Positions 1-13,021 of a stretch of DNA of 64,000 nucleotides are shown in pieces. The stretch lies in NCBI GenBank assembly GCA_947561395.2, contig OX387190.1:27212858-27276857 (forward strand), in the 5' to 3' direction. How positions within the stretch are numbered: the stretch's first letter is position 1; each line of letters begins with the position of its first letter. The position numbers were made by a program, and so were the translations under genes. The notes under the pieces are model-generated. The model saw nothing but the letters and a program-made list of their open reading frames with translations, did no database searches and was not told the origin of the DNA. Origin of the DNA: Buxus sempervirens. Taxonomy: Eukaryota; Streptophyta; Magnoliopsida; Buxales; Buxaceae.

Positions 1-2314
1 CAGCAGAAAAAGATCCCTTTTCAAAAATAATTGACATTTAGAGGATCACATTTCAAAAAGACTAAAATGTTGTGCTGTAAAGTAGCTACATGGGATACGA
101 GCGCAACCTATTTAGGACATAAACACATTTTAGTAAGGTACGAGCTTTCTTATGTGGGACACAAGAGCATCCTATGTGAGACAAAATGTACAACTACATC
201 GATCATATGTTGGTATCTCACGTATAATACGCTCTTGTCCCAAATAGGCTTCGCTCATTGCTACAGTAAAATAATCCTGTAGTTTATTTATTTATTAAAT
301 TTTTTTCTAAAAGGAACACTTTTCTAGAAACAAGTTTTTTTTTTATATGGATTGTTGTTATAAATACCAGCCAAAAGTTGACCCTTATTCATAATTCTCC
401 CCATAGATTGTTAAGCAAGAAGCGTGGAAACATGGCTCAGATCTCTTTCCTTGGCAAAAAAGAAGCATTTTGGTGAATAAACCTAGCTGTAGTTATATAT
501 CATCAGCACGTTTGAGAAAGTTAAAATCAGACACATCTATGGGGAGACTTAAGAAGAAAGGTATTCCACCAAATTCGATGAGGAAATATCGATATCATTT
601 GGACATTATGGTATGAAAATTTAATGTGGTCATGGTATTCCCTGTTTGGATTCAATTGGTGTAAAGAATATCAAAACTAAAAAAGGAAACAAAATGTGGG
701 TTTCGGGTCGTTTTACTGAGCATGTGAAGGAGGGGGCAAGTAGATTTTACGTCTCAGCTTCTTCCATTTTTAGTAATAATAAACTGACTCAACTCAACCC
801 TTCTTCCGTTATGAACATCTTGTTCATGTGTTCTATTAATTAAAGATGTTGAAGGCAAACGGATACAAGTAGAAACGTTCGGTAAGGAATGCATATAGGA
901 CCCACTTATACACGAATTATGATATGTACGTTATTTCCAAAGAATTTTATTACGACACACAAAGAAAAATTTTAGTTATCGCACTTGAAAATGTCTAGTT
1001 TACAAGGCATGCATCCTCTTTGTTTTCACGGATGCATTTTTAGCAAGGTTTGCCATGTCGATTAATGCCGTTTCGATGTTCTTACCGTTACAACAAAATT
1101 TTCAGTGCATGCTTTCTTTTGTTTTTTGTTTTTGTTTTTGGAACTCAGGGTATCCGGGCTCGCTTAGGCTCAACCGACTAATCCTGAGAATTTTCGGTGC
1201 ATGCTACTTGTGCTGTTATGTCAAAAAATTCTTCAAAATTTAAAAAATCTAAACAAATTATTAAAAAAATATAAAAACATTATAAAAATAAAAAATAATA
1301 TGAAAGTAATAAAAATGAGATATTATTTATATGTATATTTATATATATAAAAATTAAAAATTTATGTTTATTTATGATGCCCTATGTTTGTCTATTTGAC
1401 TAAGTGTCCGTTGGAAACTCATTCCAAGGCTTGGAATAAGTGCTAGGGGTTTTAAAAATACACTACGATCTAAAATTACCTCGAGACCCGTTTTTGGATT
1501 TTTAAAATGAGTTTTGCAAAAATGCAATGACATACTTGTAATATCTGTAAATTTTGAAATATATACTTAAAATTTGTTTTAAGGACTTTTTTATATGATA
1601 AGGACATGCTCATTTGTGAAAACCTTTTTAAAGTTAAAATAATGGCAAACTTGTAATATTTATAAGCTTTACAAGAATCAGTTGTGATTTGCCAAACATC
1701 AAACCTAATCTTTTTTCAACTTTTGTAAACTTGTTTGGGGAATTCATTCCTAATCTAGAATGAATGACAATCGAGGCCTTAACAATTGAACGAGGCGGAT
1801 TTCCTTAAGATGGAATCTTCTGCAATTTTAGGTTGCATTTCTTCCTGCTGTCAGAGTGGGAAGTTAGTGTTTTTCCAACTGGAAGCATCACAACTCAACA
1901 AAAGGAAGCAAAAATTGCAGATGATTTCATCCAGATTTTCCTCATGCCGTGTTATAATCATAGCAGTAACGACGCGATCGATCCAACCGTCAAAAGGCTC
2001 ATCTAGTTGAGCAGCGTTCTTGGCAACAAAACTTTTGCGTTTGTTGGGCTTGTTAATCGATCTAGTTATCATTTTCTATAGCCCTTTAGTCGTCAGTTTG
2101 AGCCAGATCGCATCCATATGATTACATGTTTAGTGGATTGGAACCAAGAAAACCAATCCTGGATCTGGGCATCCGAGATGGGCTTTATTTTCGTGGATCA
2201 GGGACGATGGGTATGGATTCCGATAGACCAGCTATAAGCCTGTGGAATATTCTCGAGGACTCGCTTAAATAATACATAGATATGTACATACATGCAAAAC
2301 TACTACGCACCTAG
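1..2314. other. AT-rich intergenic DNA, no gene seen
   Basis: No reading frame here resembles a known protein and no RNA gene was recognised. The stretch is AT-rich with short open frames only. A possible MITE lies at 1401-1781 and is listed separately. Confidence 0.6.
1401..1781. repeat. Possible degenerate MITE
   Basis: The left end reads TAAGTGTCCGTTGGAAACTC and the right end, read on the other strand, begins TAAGGCCTCGATTGTCATTC. Both are followed by ATTCC/GGAAT-rich sequence, so they look like diverged inverted ends of a small non-autonomous DNA element. No clear target duplication was found, so this is tentative. Confidence 0.3.
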
Positions 2315-2464
2315 TCTATTAACCTAATATAAAAGAAACTCTTTGGGTTTCTTTCGCCTGATTTTGTTTCCCCTTTTCACCTGCTTCTATTATCTATTAA
2401 CCTAATATAAAAGAAACTCTTTGGGTTTCTTTCGCCTGATTTTGTTTCCCCTTTTCACCTGCTT
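2315..2464 (+). repeat. Tandemly duplicated Helitron 5' terminus
   Basis: The 72 bases 2315-2386 are repeated exactly at 2393-2464, separated by six bases. Each copy begins TCTATTAACC and contains TAATATAAAAG, which fits the conserved start (TC followed by a TATAAAAG-like run) of plant Helitrons. The second copy is preceded by A (2392), as expected for insertion between A and T; the first copy is preceded by G. I therefore take 2393 as the more likely element start, with 2315 as the alternative. Confidence 0.7.
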
Positions 2465-2569
2465 TTCTAAAATTTTTTGGCACTTATACCCATTCGTTTG
2501 TTTCTTATGCCTCATTTATCCTCCATCAAGGACCATCATCTTCTGGTCTTTTCTATTAACTCAATTCCA

Positions 2570-3290
2570 GAATGCATCGCAGCTTTCCTCTTTCTGTACA
2601 AAGCTTTCCTCTTTCTGTAGCACCAGCGTCGACCTCCAGAATGCATCGCCGCCTTCTTCGTCATTGAAGAGGGGTTACGTCGACCTCCAGAATGCATCTC
2701 CAGACTGCATCACTGCCTTCTTCGTCAGTGAAGAGGGGTTACGTCGACCTCCAGAATGCATCGCCGCCTTCTTCGTCAGTTAAGCCTTGCTGCCGCATTG
2801 AGTGGGGTTGAGATCTTAAAGTCAGATGAAGATGAGAATCTCTTCGTCAGTGAAGAGGGGTTACCTTGTTGCCGCATTGAGTGGGATTGAGATCTTCAAG
2901 TCAAGAGATGAAGATGAGAATCTATTAAGATCGAACAGATAAGGAGATGAAAGCCTTCTTCAGTCTATGGTTTTTGAGGTCTCAGATCTGAGAAGTGAAG
3001 AAGGGTTTCCTTGCTGCCACATTGAGTAGGATTGAGATCTCAAAGTATGTTCTTCGTTTATATTTTCTCCACCTTCCGCATTTCCGGCAACAATAGAGGC
3101 TTGATGGAGACGATCCGTCTTATACGAAAAATAATGAGGTTGAAGAAGGTTTACCTTCCTGCTGCATTGAGTAGGATTGAGATCTCAAACTATGTTCTTC
3201 GTTTATATTTCCTCCGCCTTCCGGATTTTCGGCAGCGAAAGAGAACCGATGGAGAAGATTCGTCTCTTATACAAAAAAAAATTGACGAGG
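2570..3290 (+). repeat. Degenerate direct repeats in Helitron leader
   Basis: Phrases such as GACCTCCAGAATGCATC and CTTCTTCGTCAGTGAAGAGG occur three or more times between 2630 and 2860. A longer unit (about 135 bases, containing GAGTAGGATTGAGATCTCAAA and GTTCTTCGTTTATATTT) occurs near 3020 and again near 3160, with a shorter relative at 2860. They look like repeated amplification within the element's 5' region. No protein function is implied. Confidence 0.7.
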
Positions 3291-6200
3291 TTTTTTATTT
3301 TTCTCTCTTTTGTCCAAATCTGTACCTACGTGTAAATTTTGAATTCCTTTTTACATTATTTTAATAGGTTAATAGATATCAGTTTTCTTGTATGATTTGT
3401 AAATATCTTGTCTTTTTCATATTTTCTGAATATTCATCTCACGCCTTCATTTATTCATCGCAGGTGACTTTTGAGTTGCTTCTTCACGATTGGACCGCAC
3501 GTTGAAAGTAGCAACATGCGGAAAGACAGGTATTTGACCAATTTTAATTTACTTCTTCTTATTGTTTTCTTCTCAGTTTTTCTTCGCTGAAACTGCTTCG
3601 CTCATTTGGTTTTTACGATCTTTACCTTCCTAAATTCCTTTCGCTTGGTTAGTAAATTTTACTTTCATTGCTTACCTTTCGTATTAGGATTTTGTATCGT
3701 CATGGCTACTTGTCTTTATGTGTATTTGTTGAATATGTCGTCATGACTGCCTATGTTTTGTATGTGAGACCTTTTTTCTGTCGTCATGGCTGCCTCTTGT
3801 TTTTCTGCCTATCTTATAGATAATAAGCTATTTTGTTGTCTCAGAAGCAGCTTGCGAGCATAATTATACAGCTCAATATTGGCCTGTGAGAGTGAGTCCA
3901 AGCCTAAGCAGAGCTAGCTGGGCTCGTGGATAGCTCCACTTGGGTTATTCCAGTGATTTCTTTGTCTTCCAATCATCATTTGGAGCCTTTAATATCATGT
4001 GATCCTCTTAACAGTGAAACCATCGGTTCTGTTCGTATGTGCAGACCAAATATATTGACTATAAAGAAGCATTAGATTGGGAACAGAAGCTCTTACGTTA
4101 GGATGAAAAAATAAAGTTAGCTGGGTATGTTTCAGAAGAACAAGAATGGGGAGAGAGATCTCAAAACCACTGACTTAATCAAAAACCATGGAATGAGAAC
4201 CACATTATAGTGACATATAAAAGGAAAATAGTATTTTATAGGGTTCCTATCAGGTGCCCTGATCTTCCTAAAATCAAGAATATATTCATGTGCACAAATG
4301 GTATGGCCTAATTTATGAGGTGTCCCTTGCCAACCCCTACCACCTTATTTTCAAACTTGTGGGGACAAAATTTTTATCTTGAACATTACAACCCCATGAC
4401 CTTTTACTTTCAAAGAAAAGACAGTGGTGACTTTTATGTTCTAAAGAGAAGATAACTAAATATGAAGAAGACACGCTTGATTGAAAATCTGAACACCCAT
4501 AGAAGACCTTTTGAAGTACGTGTAAGCTGAATTGGTATAACATGTAATAATAAAATGAGCTTTATAAAGAGAAAGGGAAGACAGGGAGTGTAGATCATGA
4601 TCCATAGAAATTGCTGTGAACCCCAGTTTGGTTGATGAATCTCAGATCTTAAATTTGGAAGTTCTCTAATTAAAGTAATACCCCACAAGAGGCTACATCC
4701 TCATATGTCAATGTTGTTGTGGAATAAAGCATGTGGAAGGGAGCTCAATTTTTTATTGAGAGGAAATTTTCAACTATTTGTCATAAGCTTTCACACTGAA
4801 AAATTACCAAAACCTTCCCATCAGATGATAAAAATTAAACCCTTTTATTATTAATTTTTTCATTTTTTATTTCTTATGAATCAGGTTATGGTGAATAACA
4901 TGAGATGGTACGTAAGCTTGTCTTCTACAGATGCTTTTGACTTTGCTTAGTCAGAACATATATTAATTCATCTTCCCTATTGAACTTAAGGCATAAAAAA
5001 TGCACAGTACTATAGAAATCATGCATTATGGAGAGGAGGAGATGAAAAAAATATTTTTTTGTGATGCATTAATATATGATTTTATAGATACTGACAAAGT
5101 GGACAATCTGAATTTTAGAGATTGAAATTCATCTCATTAAAATCATGCATTATGGTGTAAAATCATCCATAAAAAAACGCACGTAATAATGCTTGACATT
5201 TGTAAAGACACGTGAATTTGTAATGATCACCTGTATTCTGAAACGCAGCTTTTAAAGATTAAAAGACCAACACCTTAAGAGAGGTAGCTAAGACAGCACC
5301 TCACAAAATTGTTATTATACATGTAGACTTGCTTGCTTGCTTGATTTCATACATGTAGACTCTGTGCCATCTTTACTTCCTCGGTTGACCAAGCCATGAG
5401 TAACAGAACCTAACGGAACAATGCAATCAACCATCCTGCTACACTCATAGACAGATTGTGTAACTTTCTTCAGATTCTTTTGGTCATGGTAACAGGGTCC
5501 CTCCACTGCCCACAGAGCTAGAACATGTTTCCTTAATAGGAAAGAAATTCTCTTTCCTTATGCACAGTCAAATTCAGTACTATGTTCACACATCATCTGG
5601 ATCCCTTTTTGCGTAGTCAAATTCAGTAGTATGTTCACACATCATCCGAATCTTATTCTTTCCACTACAGTATAAGTGTACTCAGTTCTCTTCACCCAAT
5701 GTTATTGTGCGTACATGGTGTATATTTACATGAGACTCCATTGGATGCACTATTTTCTAAGCTTATCTTCATGGTCTTCCAAAATTCTGTTTCAGCCCCC
5801 TTACATATTATATAGTTATCCTTTGCCTCATGCCCTACTACATAATGGATATCTTAGCGTTGGGATTTTTTTCCTTTAGTTTGATGAATATGTGTTTGAC
5901 AAAATAATATGCCAAAAGCTCATTTTTGTGTTCGCCCATATTGCTTTAACTTCACACATCTTTTTGCCAGTTTTTTGCTCCTTATCAAAGAAAAAATCAC
6001 TATGGGAAAAAACATCTTGGCACCATATTGATTCTATTCTAATGAACTTTTATGTCTTTTTGTTTCAGGTCCATCGTTACAGTACGGGTTGACTTTTGTT
6101 ATCTTGTTGCTTTCACGTTTTCCTGAATTTGTCTGAGGTATTGCTTTTCTACACCTAAATATCTTAATAATCATCCATGATAGTTTGCTTGATACTAAAA

Positions 6201-7148
6201 ATTCATTTTACATATTTTCCTTTTATATTTACTTTTATCTCTCATATGTTTTATTAATATTTGTTAAGATTAGTAAATATTTAGTGCAACTGCTGTGTTT
6301 CAATCTGTAAACATTTATTTTCTATAAAAATGATGAGAGAATAATTATTCACGTGAAAGCAAATATTACATTTGTAGATAAGTACTACATTTATTTTAAA
6401 TCTCGGTTACATTTTGTAGAATGTCTTCAATTGCATTGTCTTTCAGACTTTTTACTGTTACAAAATAAGTTAGACTTCATATTTTATTTCATTCTATAAT
6501 AATAGATCATAATATTTTGACATTGCTTTAAAATTTGTTTATTTATTTCTTTTTCTTTCAGCTTTTTAAATATTGGTGCTACAAATCATTTATTATATAT
6601 GATTATAGCATAATAAATTATTTCTTTACATTTATTTAAGATCGAAGTAATTCTTTATAATTGCGATGTAAAATGAATAATTGCGATGTGAAATGAATTG
6701 TAAAGAAGTTTTCTTCTGTTTTTGTTTTAGGTTGCTTGTTCCAGTTCAGGTTCACTTCTGTTAACTTTGTACTTTCATCTTTTTGTGAATATGTATGAGG
6801 TATTTATTTCCTGCACCTAAATATCTTAGTAACCATCCATGACAGTGTACTTCATAGTGAAAATTTAAATTATATGATTTTGTTTCATTCTTTAATTTTA
6901 TTTTTGTTATCTTTTATGAATGTTCGCTAATGTTAGTAAATATGTAGTGCAAATGTTGTGTTTCACTCATTAACATTTAAGATTGATGTATTTGTTTATA
7001 ATGTTTAATTTATTCATATTATAAGTAATATTTATGACCTATTATTCTTCAATTCTTTTTATTGTTCCTTTCTTATAAACTTTTAAACAAATGTCTTGTT
7101 ATGATTTTTAATTTAATCTATGAGTACTATTTTAGATTTTGCATAACC
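3291..7148 (+). other. Helitron leader / upstream region with duplicated block
   Basis: No convincing coding exon was found before 7149. The block at about 6063-6320 is repeated in diverged form at about 6723-6990: both hold a T-rich tract ending in AG, then a GA/GG-TTACTG... exon-like stretch, then the shared phrases CACCTAAATATCTTA, CATCCATGA and AGTAAATAT-TAGTGCAA. This resembles a duplicated untranslated exon with its flanking intron, which would suit a spliced 5' UTR of the Rep/helicase transcript, but that is inference. Confidence 0.45.
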
Positions 7149-10100
7149 ATGGGAGAGGATGACAAAAAAAATCATTGCGTCAACAAGGATAATGTGTTGA
7201 CAGGTTTGTAGTAATCGATTTTAAATTATTTTTCATATACATACAGTGCTTTTTTTTTAATTTGTAAATATATTACATACTAATATTTATTATAGATAAA
7301 GTTCTTCATCGTCGTCAAATGCAACGTGAGTATTATGCTAGATTGAGCACAGAAGAAAAACAAAAAAGATACTTGAAACGAAAGGAGCTTGAAAAGAAAA
7401 GAAAGTTTGATAAATTATCCATTATTGAACAAAGTGAAGAAATTGCTCCAAGAAGGGATCAAGAAAAAGGTAGTGTAATAATATATGATTGTGACAATAT
7501 AACTAATTTTTATATTTGTATTTTAACAAACTGTCTATAACATGAAACAGGAGGTTACAAAAACGAAGAACAAGGAAAACAAAACTCTCTATTTGATGAA
7601 AGTGGTATGTATAATTATTATTTAACTATTATTAATGTAGTAATATTCTTGTAGTGAATGAATTACCATAAATTAAAATGTAAATATATTATTATAGCAG
7701 TTGTGCTAATACAAAACATTATTTTAGTCAATATTTTTCAGCTGTCACAAAGTTCATTGATTACAACTGAGAAAGCATTTAACAAAAACAAAACATGTGT
7801 AACCAACAACAGCAAAGGTATGTTTTTTTCTTCATAGAATAATTACAATTTTTTTTTACTGTAAATCTGCTCTTGCTTTATATGAAATCATTGTTAATGG
7901 CATTTCATTCTATGCTTATAGATGCAATTACAGCAAATATTGCTTCTTCATCTGCATCAATTATTGGAAATATAATTTCTGAAACAAATTCAGAACATAA
8001 CTCTGCACAATCAATGCAAGATTTAGGATCAAAGCAACCACAACAACAGAAGAAAGGTACCACTAATTCCTATATGATACTTAATCAAACTTCTTATAAA
8101 TTTTAATAATCATTTCTTTTACAGAGAAAATGGCAATGCGCTCTCAAAAACAGCGTGAGTATTATGCTAGGTTAAGTACAGAGGTCAAAAGAGAAAGATA
8201 TTTACGAAGAAAAGAAATTAATGAGAGCAAATTCGGTAATATTCATTCAAAATATATGAAATTTAATATGATTTGTTTTAAATAAAAAGATCCTTAATTT
8301 ACAGAATTAATGCAGGTTCTTCATCAACATCCAATGTGAAAGATACTTTGCAACATTCTCGAAGAAAAAGGAGGAAAAAAGCAGGCAAGAATTCAGGCAA
8401 AAAATTTTACGTAACCAATACTACAAAAAAAGGCCAAAATTTACTTGATTTATTTACTTAGGTTGACCTATAACACACATCACTAGGAATGCAGCTGATT
8501 AGTTCGCCTAAGATCGAGAATTTACTGACCAAACCAAACCGAGCTAAACCGATGCATTGAAATGACTAAGAAAAACGTTTGTATGAGTGATCGGTTTTCC
8601 ATTACGTTCGGTTTGGTTTTGAAATGACTATGAAAAACGTTTGTTTGAGCTTAGGTCGAATTCAACTCAAACAAACCTGAACTTAGCTGCACAGCTATTT
8701 CACTGACTTCGTATTTTCAAATATATTAACAAATATTAAAAATTTTGTAATTTATGCAGATGTGATAAATGAAGTTATACCTTCAAAAACTGATGTTTTG
8801 ATACAACGTTGCATATGCAAATATTGTGGAGCTAAGAAATTTTCATATGAACCTAAAGGCTTCTGTTGTTCTGATGGGAAGGTGTTTGTTGCTTCAAATC
8901 CTGTACCTGAAGAACTTGTTCGATTATTCAATGCAACATCTGAAGATGCTATACATTTTCGACAATGTGTTAGAACATACAATAACACATTTGCCTTTAC
9001 ATCTATCGGTGTCAAGTGTGATAAGAATCTTTGTCAGAGGAATAAAGGTGTTTACACTTTTAAGCTACAGGGACAAATGTATCACTTTATAAATGAGTTG
9101 TTACCTCCAGATGGACATCCTTCGCATTTGCAGTTATACTTTTATGATACTGATCATAAAGTTGAGAATATAATCTATCAATCGTCGAAGTTGAGGATTG
9201 ACTTAACGGAGAAGTTGATTGATATATTGATGATCAATCCCTACTGCAAATTTTTTCATTCTTTGAAGGATATTCCAACTATTCCAAGCAATCATATCTT
9301 CATAAAATCAGATCCAGCACTAGATCAGCGTACTTACAATGCTCCATCTGCATCACAAGTTGCAGGAATTTGGATTGAAAACACTGATGATAATAGACCA
9401 GGGGAGCGTGATATAATTGTTTACAATCATCATGGTAATAGTCATAAAGTGCTCCATTATTTTGGATGTTATGATCCTCTACAATATCCATTACTATTTC
9501 CATATGGAGATTCTGGTTGGCATAGAGAAATTTCCAAAATTTCTCAATCAAATTATTCTCAATATTCTCAACAAATGTCAGCAAATTTAGATTTTGAATC
9601 ATCTGCTGAATTGATGGAGAATGAAGATAGAGGTATATAGTTTTTACCTTTTATCATTAACTTTACGTTATTACAAATATGTAAAAACAAATATTTATTA
9701 TCATTATTGTCAACCAGTTTTGCAGACAAAAAGCTCAATGAAAAATATATCTTGTCGACAATACTATAGTTACAAGTTACAGATCAGACCAGAACAGGAT
9801 TCTATCTTATTACAATCTGGTCGACTACTGCAACAATTTGTTGTTGATATGTACATAAAAGTTGAGAGTTGTCGATTGGATTACATTCGAAATGATCAAG
9901 ATAAAATTCGTGCTGATTTGTACAAGGGAATTGTTGATAGTGTCAATGCTGGTGAAATTCGAGCTGCAAAAATTGGAAAAAGAATAGTGCTACCAAAATC
10001 ATTTATTGGAGGTCCAAGAGATATGCGTCGTCGCTATCTTGATGCTATGAGCTTGGTTCAGAAATTTGGAAAGCCTGATATTTTCTTAACAATGACTTGC

Positions 10101-13021
10101 AATCCAAGATGGGAAGAAATAAAAAGGGAATTAAGCAAAGTTGAAGAGGCTCAAAACAGACCAGATTTGATATCCATGATATTTAAAGCAAAGGTGGAAG
10201 AATTGAAAAAGGATTTGTTCAAAAGAAATATATTTGGTCATGTGGCAGCACATGTTCATGTTATTGAATTTCAAAAAAGAGGACTACCTCATGGTCATTT
10301 CTTGATCATATTGGATAAGAAATTCAAAATCAGAAGTCCAGATATATATGATAAGTTTGTATCTGCTGAACTTCCAGATAGATACAATGAACCACATTTG
10401 TACAAAATGGTAGTTCATGGACCATGTGGTGAGTTAAATCCAAGTAATGTTTGTATGCAGAATGGATGTTGCAAGAATCATTATCCTCGAGAATTCTGCA
10501 CGCATACAACCCAATCAAAGAACTCTTATCCAATATACAAACGCAGAAATACAGGAGAGCAAGTGAAAGTAAGAAATGGTTTATTGGATAATCGTTGGGT
10601 TGTTCCACATAATCCATACTTATTGGCTAAATATGATTGCCATATGAATGTCGAAGTTTGTTCCTCAATTAAAGCTGTCAAATATTTGTACAAGTACATC
10701 TATAAGGGACATGATCGAGTATCTTTTCATTTAGCCACTAATGACAGTTCTGAAGATATTGATGAAATTGAACGATTTCAGTCTGCGAGATGGATATCTC
10801 CGCCGGAAGCAATGTGGAGAATTTATAGGTTTCCTTTAAATGAAATGTACCCTTCTGTAACAAATATGCAGCTTCATCTTCAAAATATGCAAGTCATTGG
10901 ATTTCGAGAAAATCAAGATCTACAAACATTGGTCCAAGTTGAGCGTGCATCAAAAACGATGTTGACCGAATATTTTCATATGAATGAAATTGATGAAGAT
11001 GCATGTAGGTATTTATATCGAGAATTTCCAGAACATTTTGTTTGGAACAACACAAGGAAATTTTGGAAACATAGAAAGCAAAAAAATGCAATTGGAAGAG
11101 TTGTTACTGCCAATCCAGCTGAAGGAGAAAGATATTATTTGCGGTTATTGTTGAATCATGTCAAAGGTGCCACCTCCTATGAGAAACTTAAAACAACTCA
11201 TGGTATTCAATATGCCAGTTTTCAAGAAACAGCTCAAGCATTGGGTCTGTTGGAATGTGACAATAGTTTAGAGGAATGTCTACATGAGGCATCAATATTT
11301 CAAATGGCATCAATTCTGCAACGACTATTTGCTACAATATTGGTGTATTGTATACCACAACAACCTAGATTATTATGGGAGAAGTTTAAAGATGCAATGG
11401 CTGAAGACTTTAATAATATGAAGTCAATGAGCAGAATCATCATCGAGTCAAAAGTATTGGAAAGCATCAACTATTTCTTGGAGTCAATGGGCAAGAGCAT
11501 CTCAGATTACGATTTACCAATTCCATTTACTGCTGAAAATGAAGAAACAATTTTGAAAGATGTCAATGAAGAATTGAATCTGCCAATCACAAATGATGAT
11601 CGATCAACAATATCAAATCTGAATATTGATCAAAGAAGAGCATATCAAATTATAATGCAAAGGATCAAAGATAAAAAAGATGGTGCATTCTTCATTGATG
11701 GACCAGGAGGAACAGGAAAGACTTTTCTATACCGTGCTTTGTTGACTAAGGTTAGACTTAAAGGCCTTATTGCTCTTGCAACTGCGACATCAGGTGTGGC
11801 TGCTTCAATTTTACCTGGTGGTCGTACTGCACATTCCAGATTCAAAATACCAATAAATTTGAGAATTGCATGACATGTAACATTCGAAAACAAGGTAGTT
11901 TGGCAGAACTATTGCGACAAACAAGACTAATTATCTGGGATGAAGCATCAATGGCCAAGAAATATGAAGTTGAGGCCCTTGACAAAATGTTACAAGATAT
12001 TACTGATTCTAATTTATTGTTTGGTGGAAAGGTAATAGTATTTGGAGGTGATTTTCGACAAGTTCTTCCAGTCATTACACGAGGTGGGAAAGAAGAAACA
12101 ATTGATGCTAGCCTTGTGATGTCAAGCCTTTGGCACAAAATAGAGAAGCTACGACTTACAGAAAATATGAGAGCTAAATATAATCCTTCATTTAGTCAAT
12201 TCCTTTTACGTGTTGGAAATGGAACAGAGGCTACTGTCAAGGATGATGAGATATGCACTCCTCAAATTATGATCATCCCATATAAAGATGAAGTCAATTC
12301 AAAGTTGGAACTTGTTGATGCAATATTCCCAAATCTTGTACAAAATGGATATAATGCAGAGTTCATTACGAATAGAGCAATACTGACTACAAAGAATGAT
12401 TTCGTAGATGAACTTAATCAAATCTTGATACAGAAATTTCCTGGGAATATTGTAAGATATTTCAGTTTTGATTCTTCAATTGATGAAACACAACATAATC
12501 AAGAAGTCGAGTTCCTCAATTCATTGACTCCAAATGGCCTTCCTCCACGTGAATTAGTATTGAAGAAACATTGTCCAGTTATCTTGTGGAGAAATATTGA
12601 TCCATCTTCTGGTCTGTGCAATGGTACAAGATTAATTTGCAGAAATTTCCAACCAAATCTAATTGATGCAGAAATTGCCCTCGGCCACCATCAAGGCAAA
12701 AGAATTTTTCTACCTCGAATTCCTTTGCAGCCATCTGAAAATGAGAAATTGCCTTTCCCATTTATACGAAAGCAGTTTCCAATTCGACTTTGTTTTGCAA
12801 TGACAATAAACAAGTCTCAAGGACAAACACTGGATAATGTTGGAATATATCTTCCACAACCTGTGTTCTCACATGGACAACTCTATGTTGCTTTATCAAG
12901 AGCAAAGTCTGCAGAAGCAATCAAGATATTAGTTAAATCAAATTTGGCTCAATTTGAAGAAGCCATCTCTACAAGAAATGTTGTATATTCTCAACTTTTA
13001 GCATTGGCCAACATCAATTAG
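7149..13021 (+). pseudogene. Helitron Rep/PIF1-type helicase, one frameshift
   Basis: This is the rolling-circle replication initiator fused to a superfamily 1 helicase. I read exons 7149-7203, 7296-7469, 7551-7604, 7728-7817, 7922-8056, 8125-8235, 8316-8384, 8760-9632 and 9718-13021; all joins stay in frame up to the last exon. Exons two and six encode a related basic module (QREYYARLSTE...RYL.RKE). The Helitron-like N domain begins at 8760. The HUH nuclease motif (HGH, 10290-10298) follows GLP, and the catalytic tyrosine region KYLYKYIYK is at about 10680-10706. Walker A GPGGTGKT is at 11700-11723, Walker B LIIWDEASM near 11930, then GDFRQVLP, TINKSQGQT and YVALSRAKS. The frame is broken near 11861, between Walker A and B, where the normal family sequence is met by a one-base frame change and a stop at 11871. 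The last part runs on to 13021. Confidence 0.88.
8385..8759 (+). other. GC-AG intron of the Rep/helicase gene
   Basis: The neighbouring introns all begin GT, but here the phase-1 exon ends CAG and the intron begins GCAAGA, which matches the strong donor context used by rare GC-AG introns. The acceptor TTTATGCAG ends at 8759. The intron is also the largest of the gene and holds a direct repeat (GAAATGACTA.GAAAAACGTTTG near 8566 and 8621), perhaps a small insertion. Confidence 0.55.
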
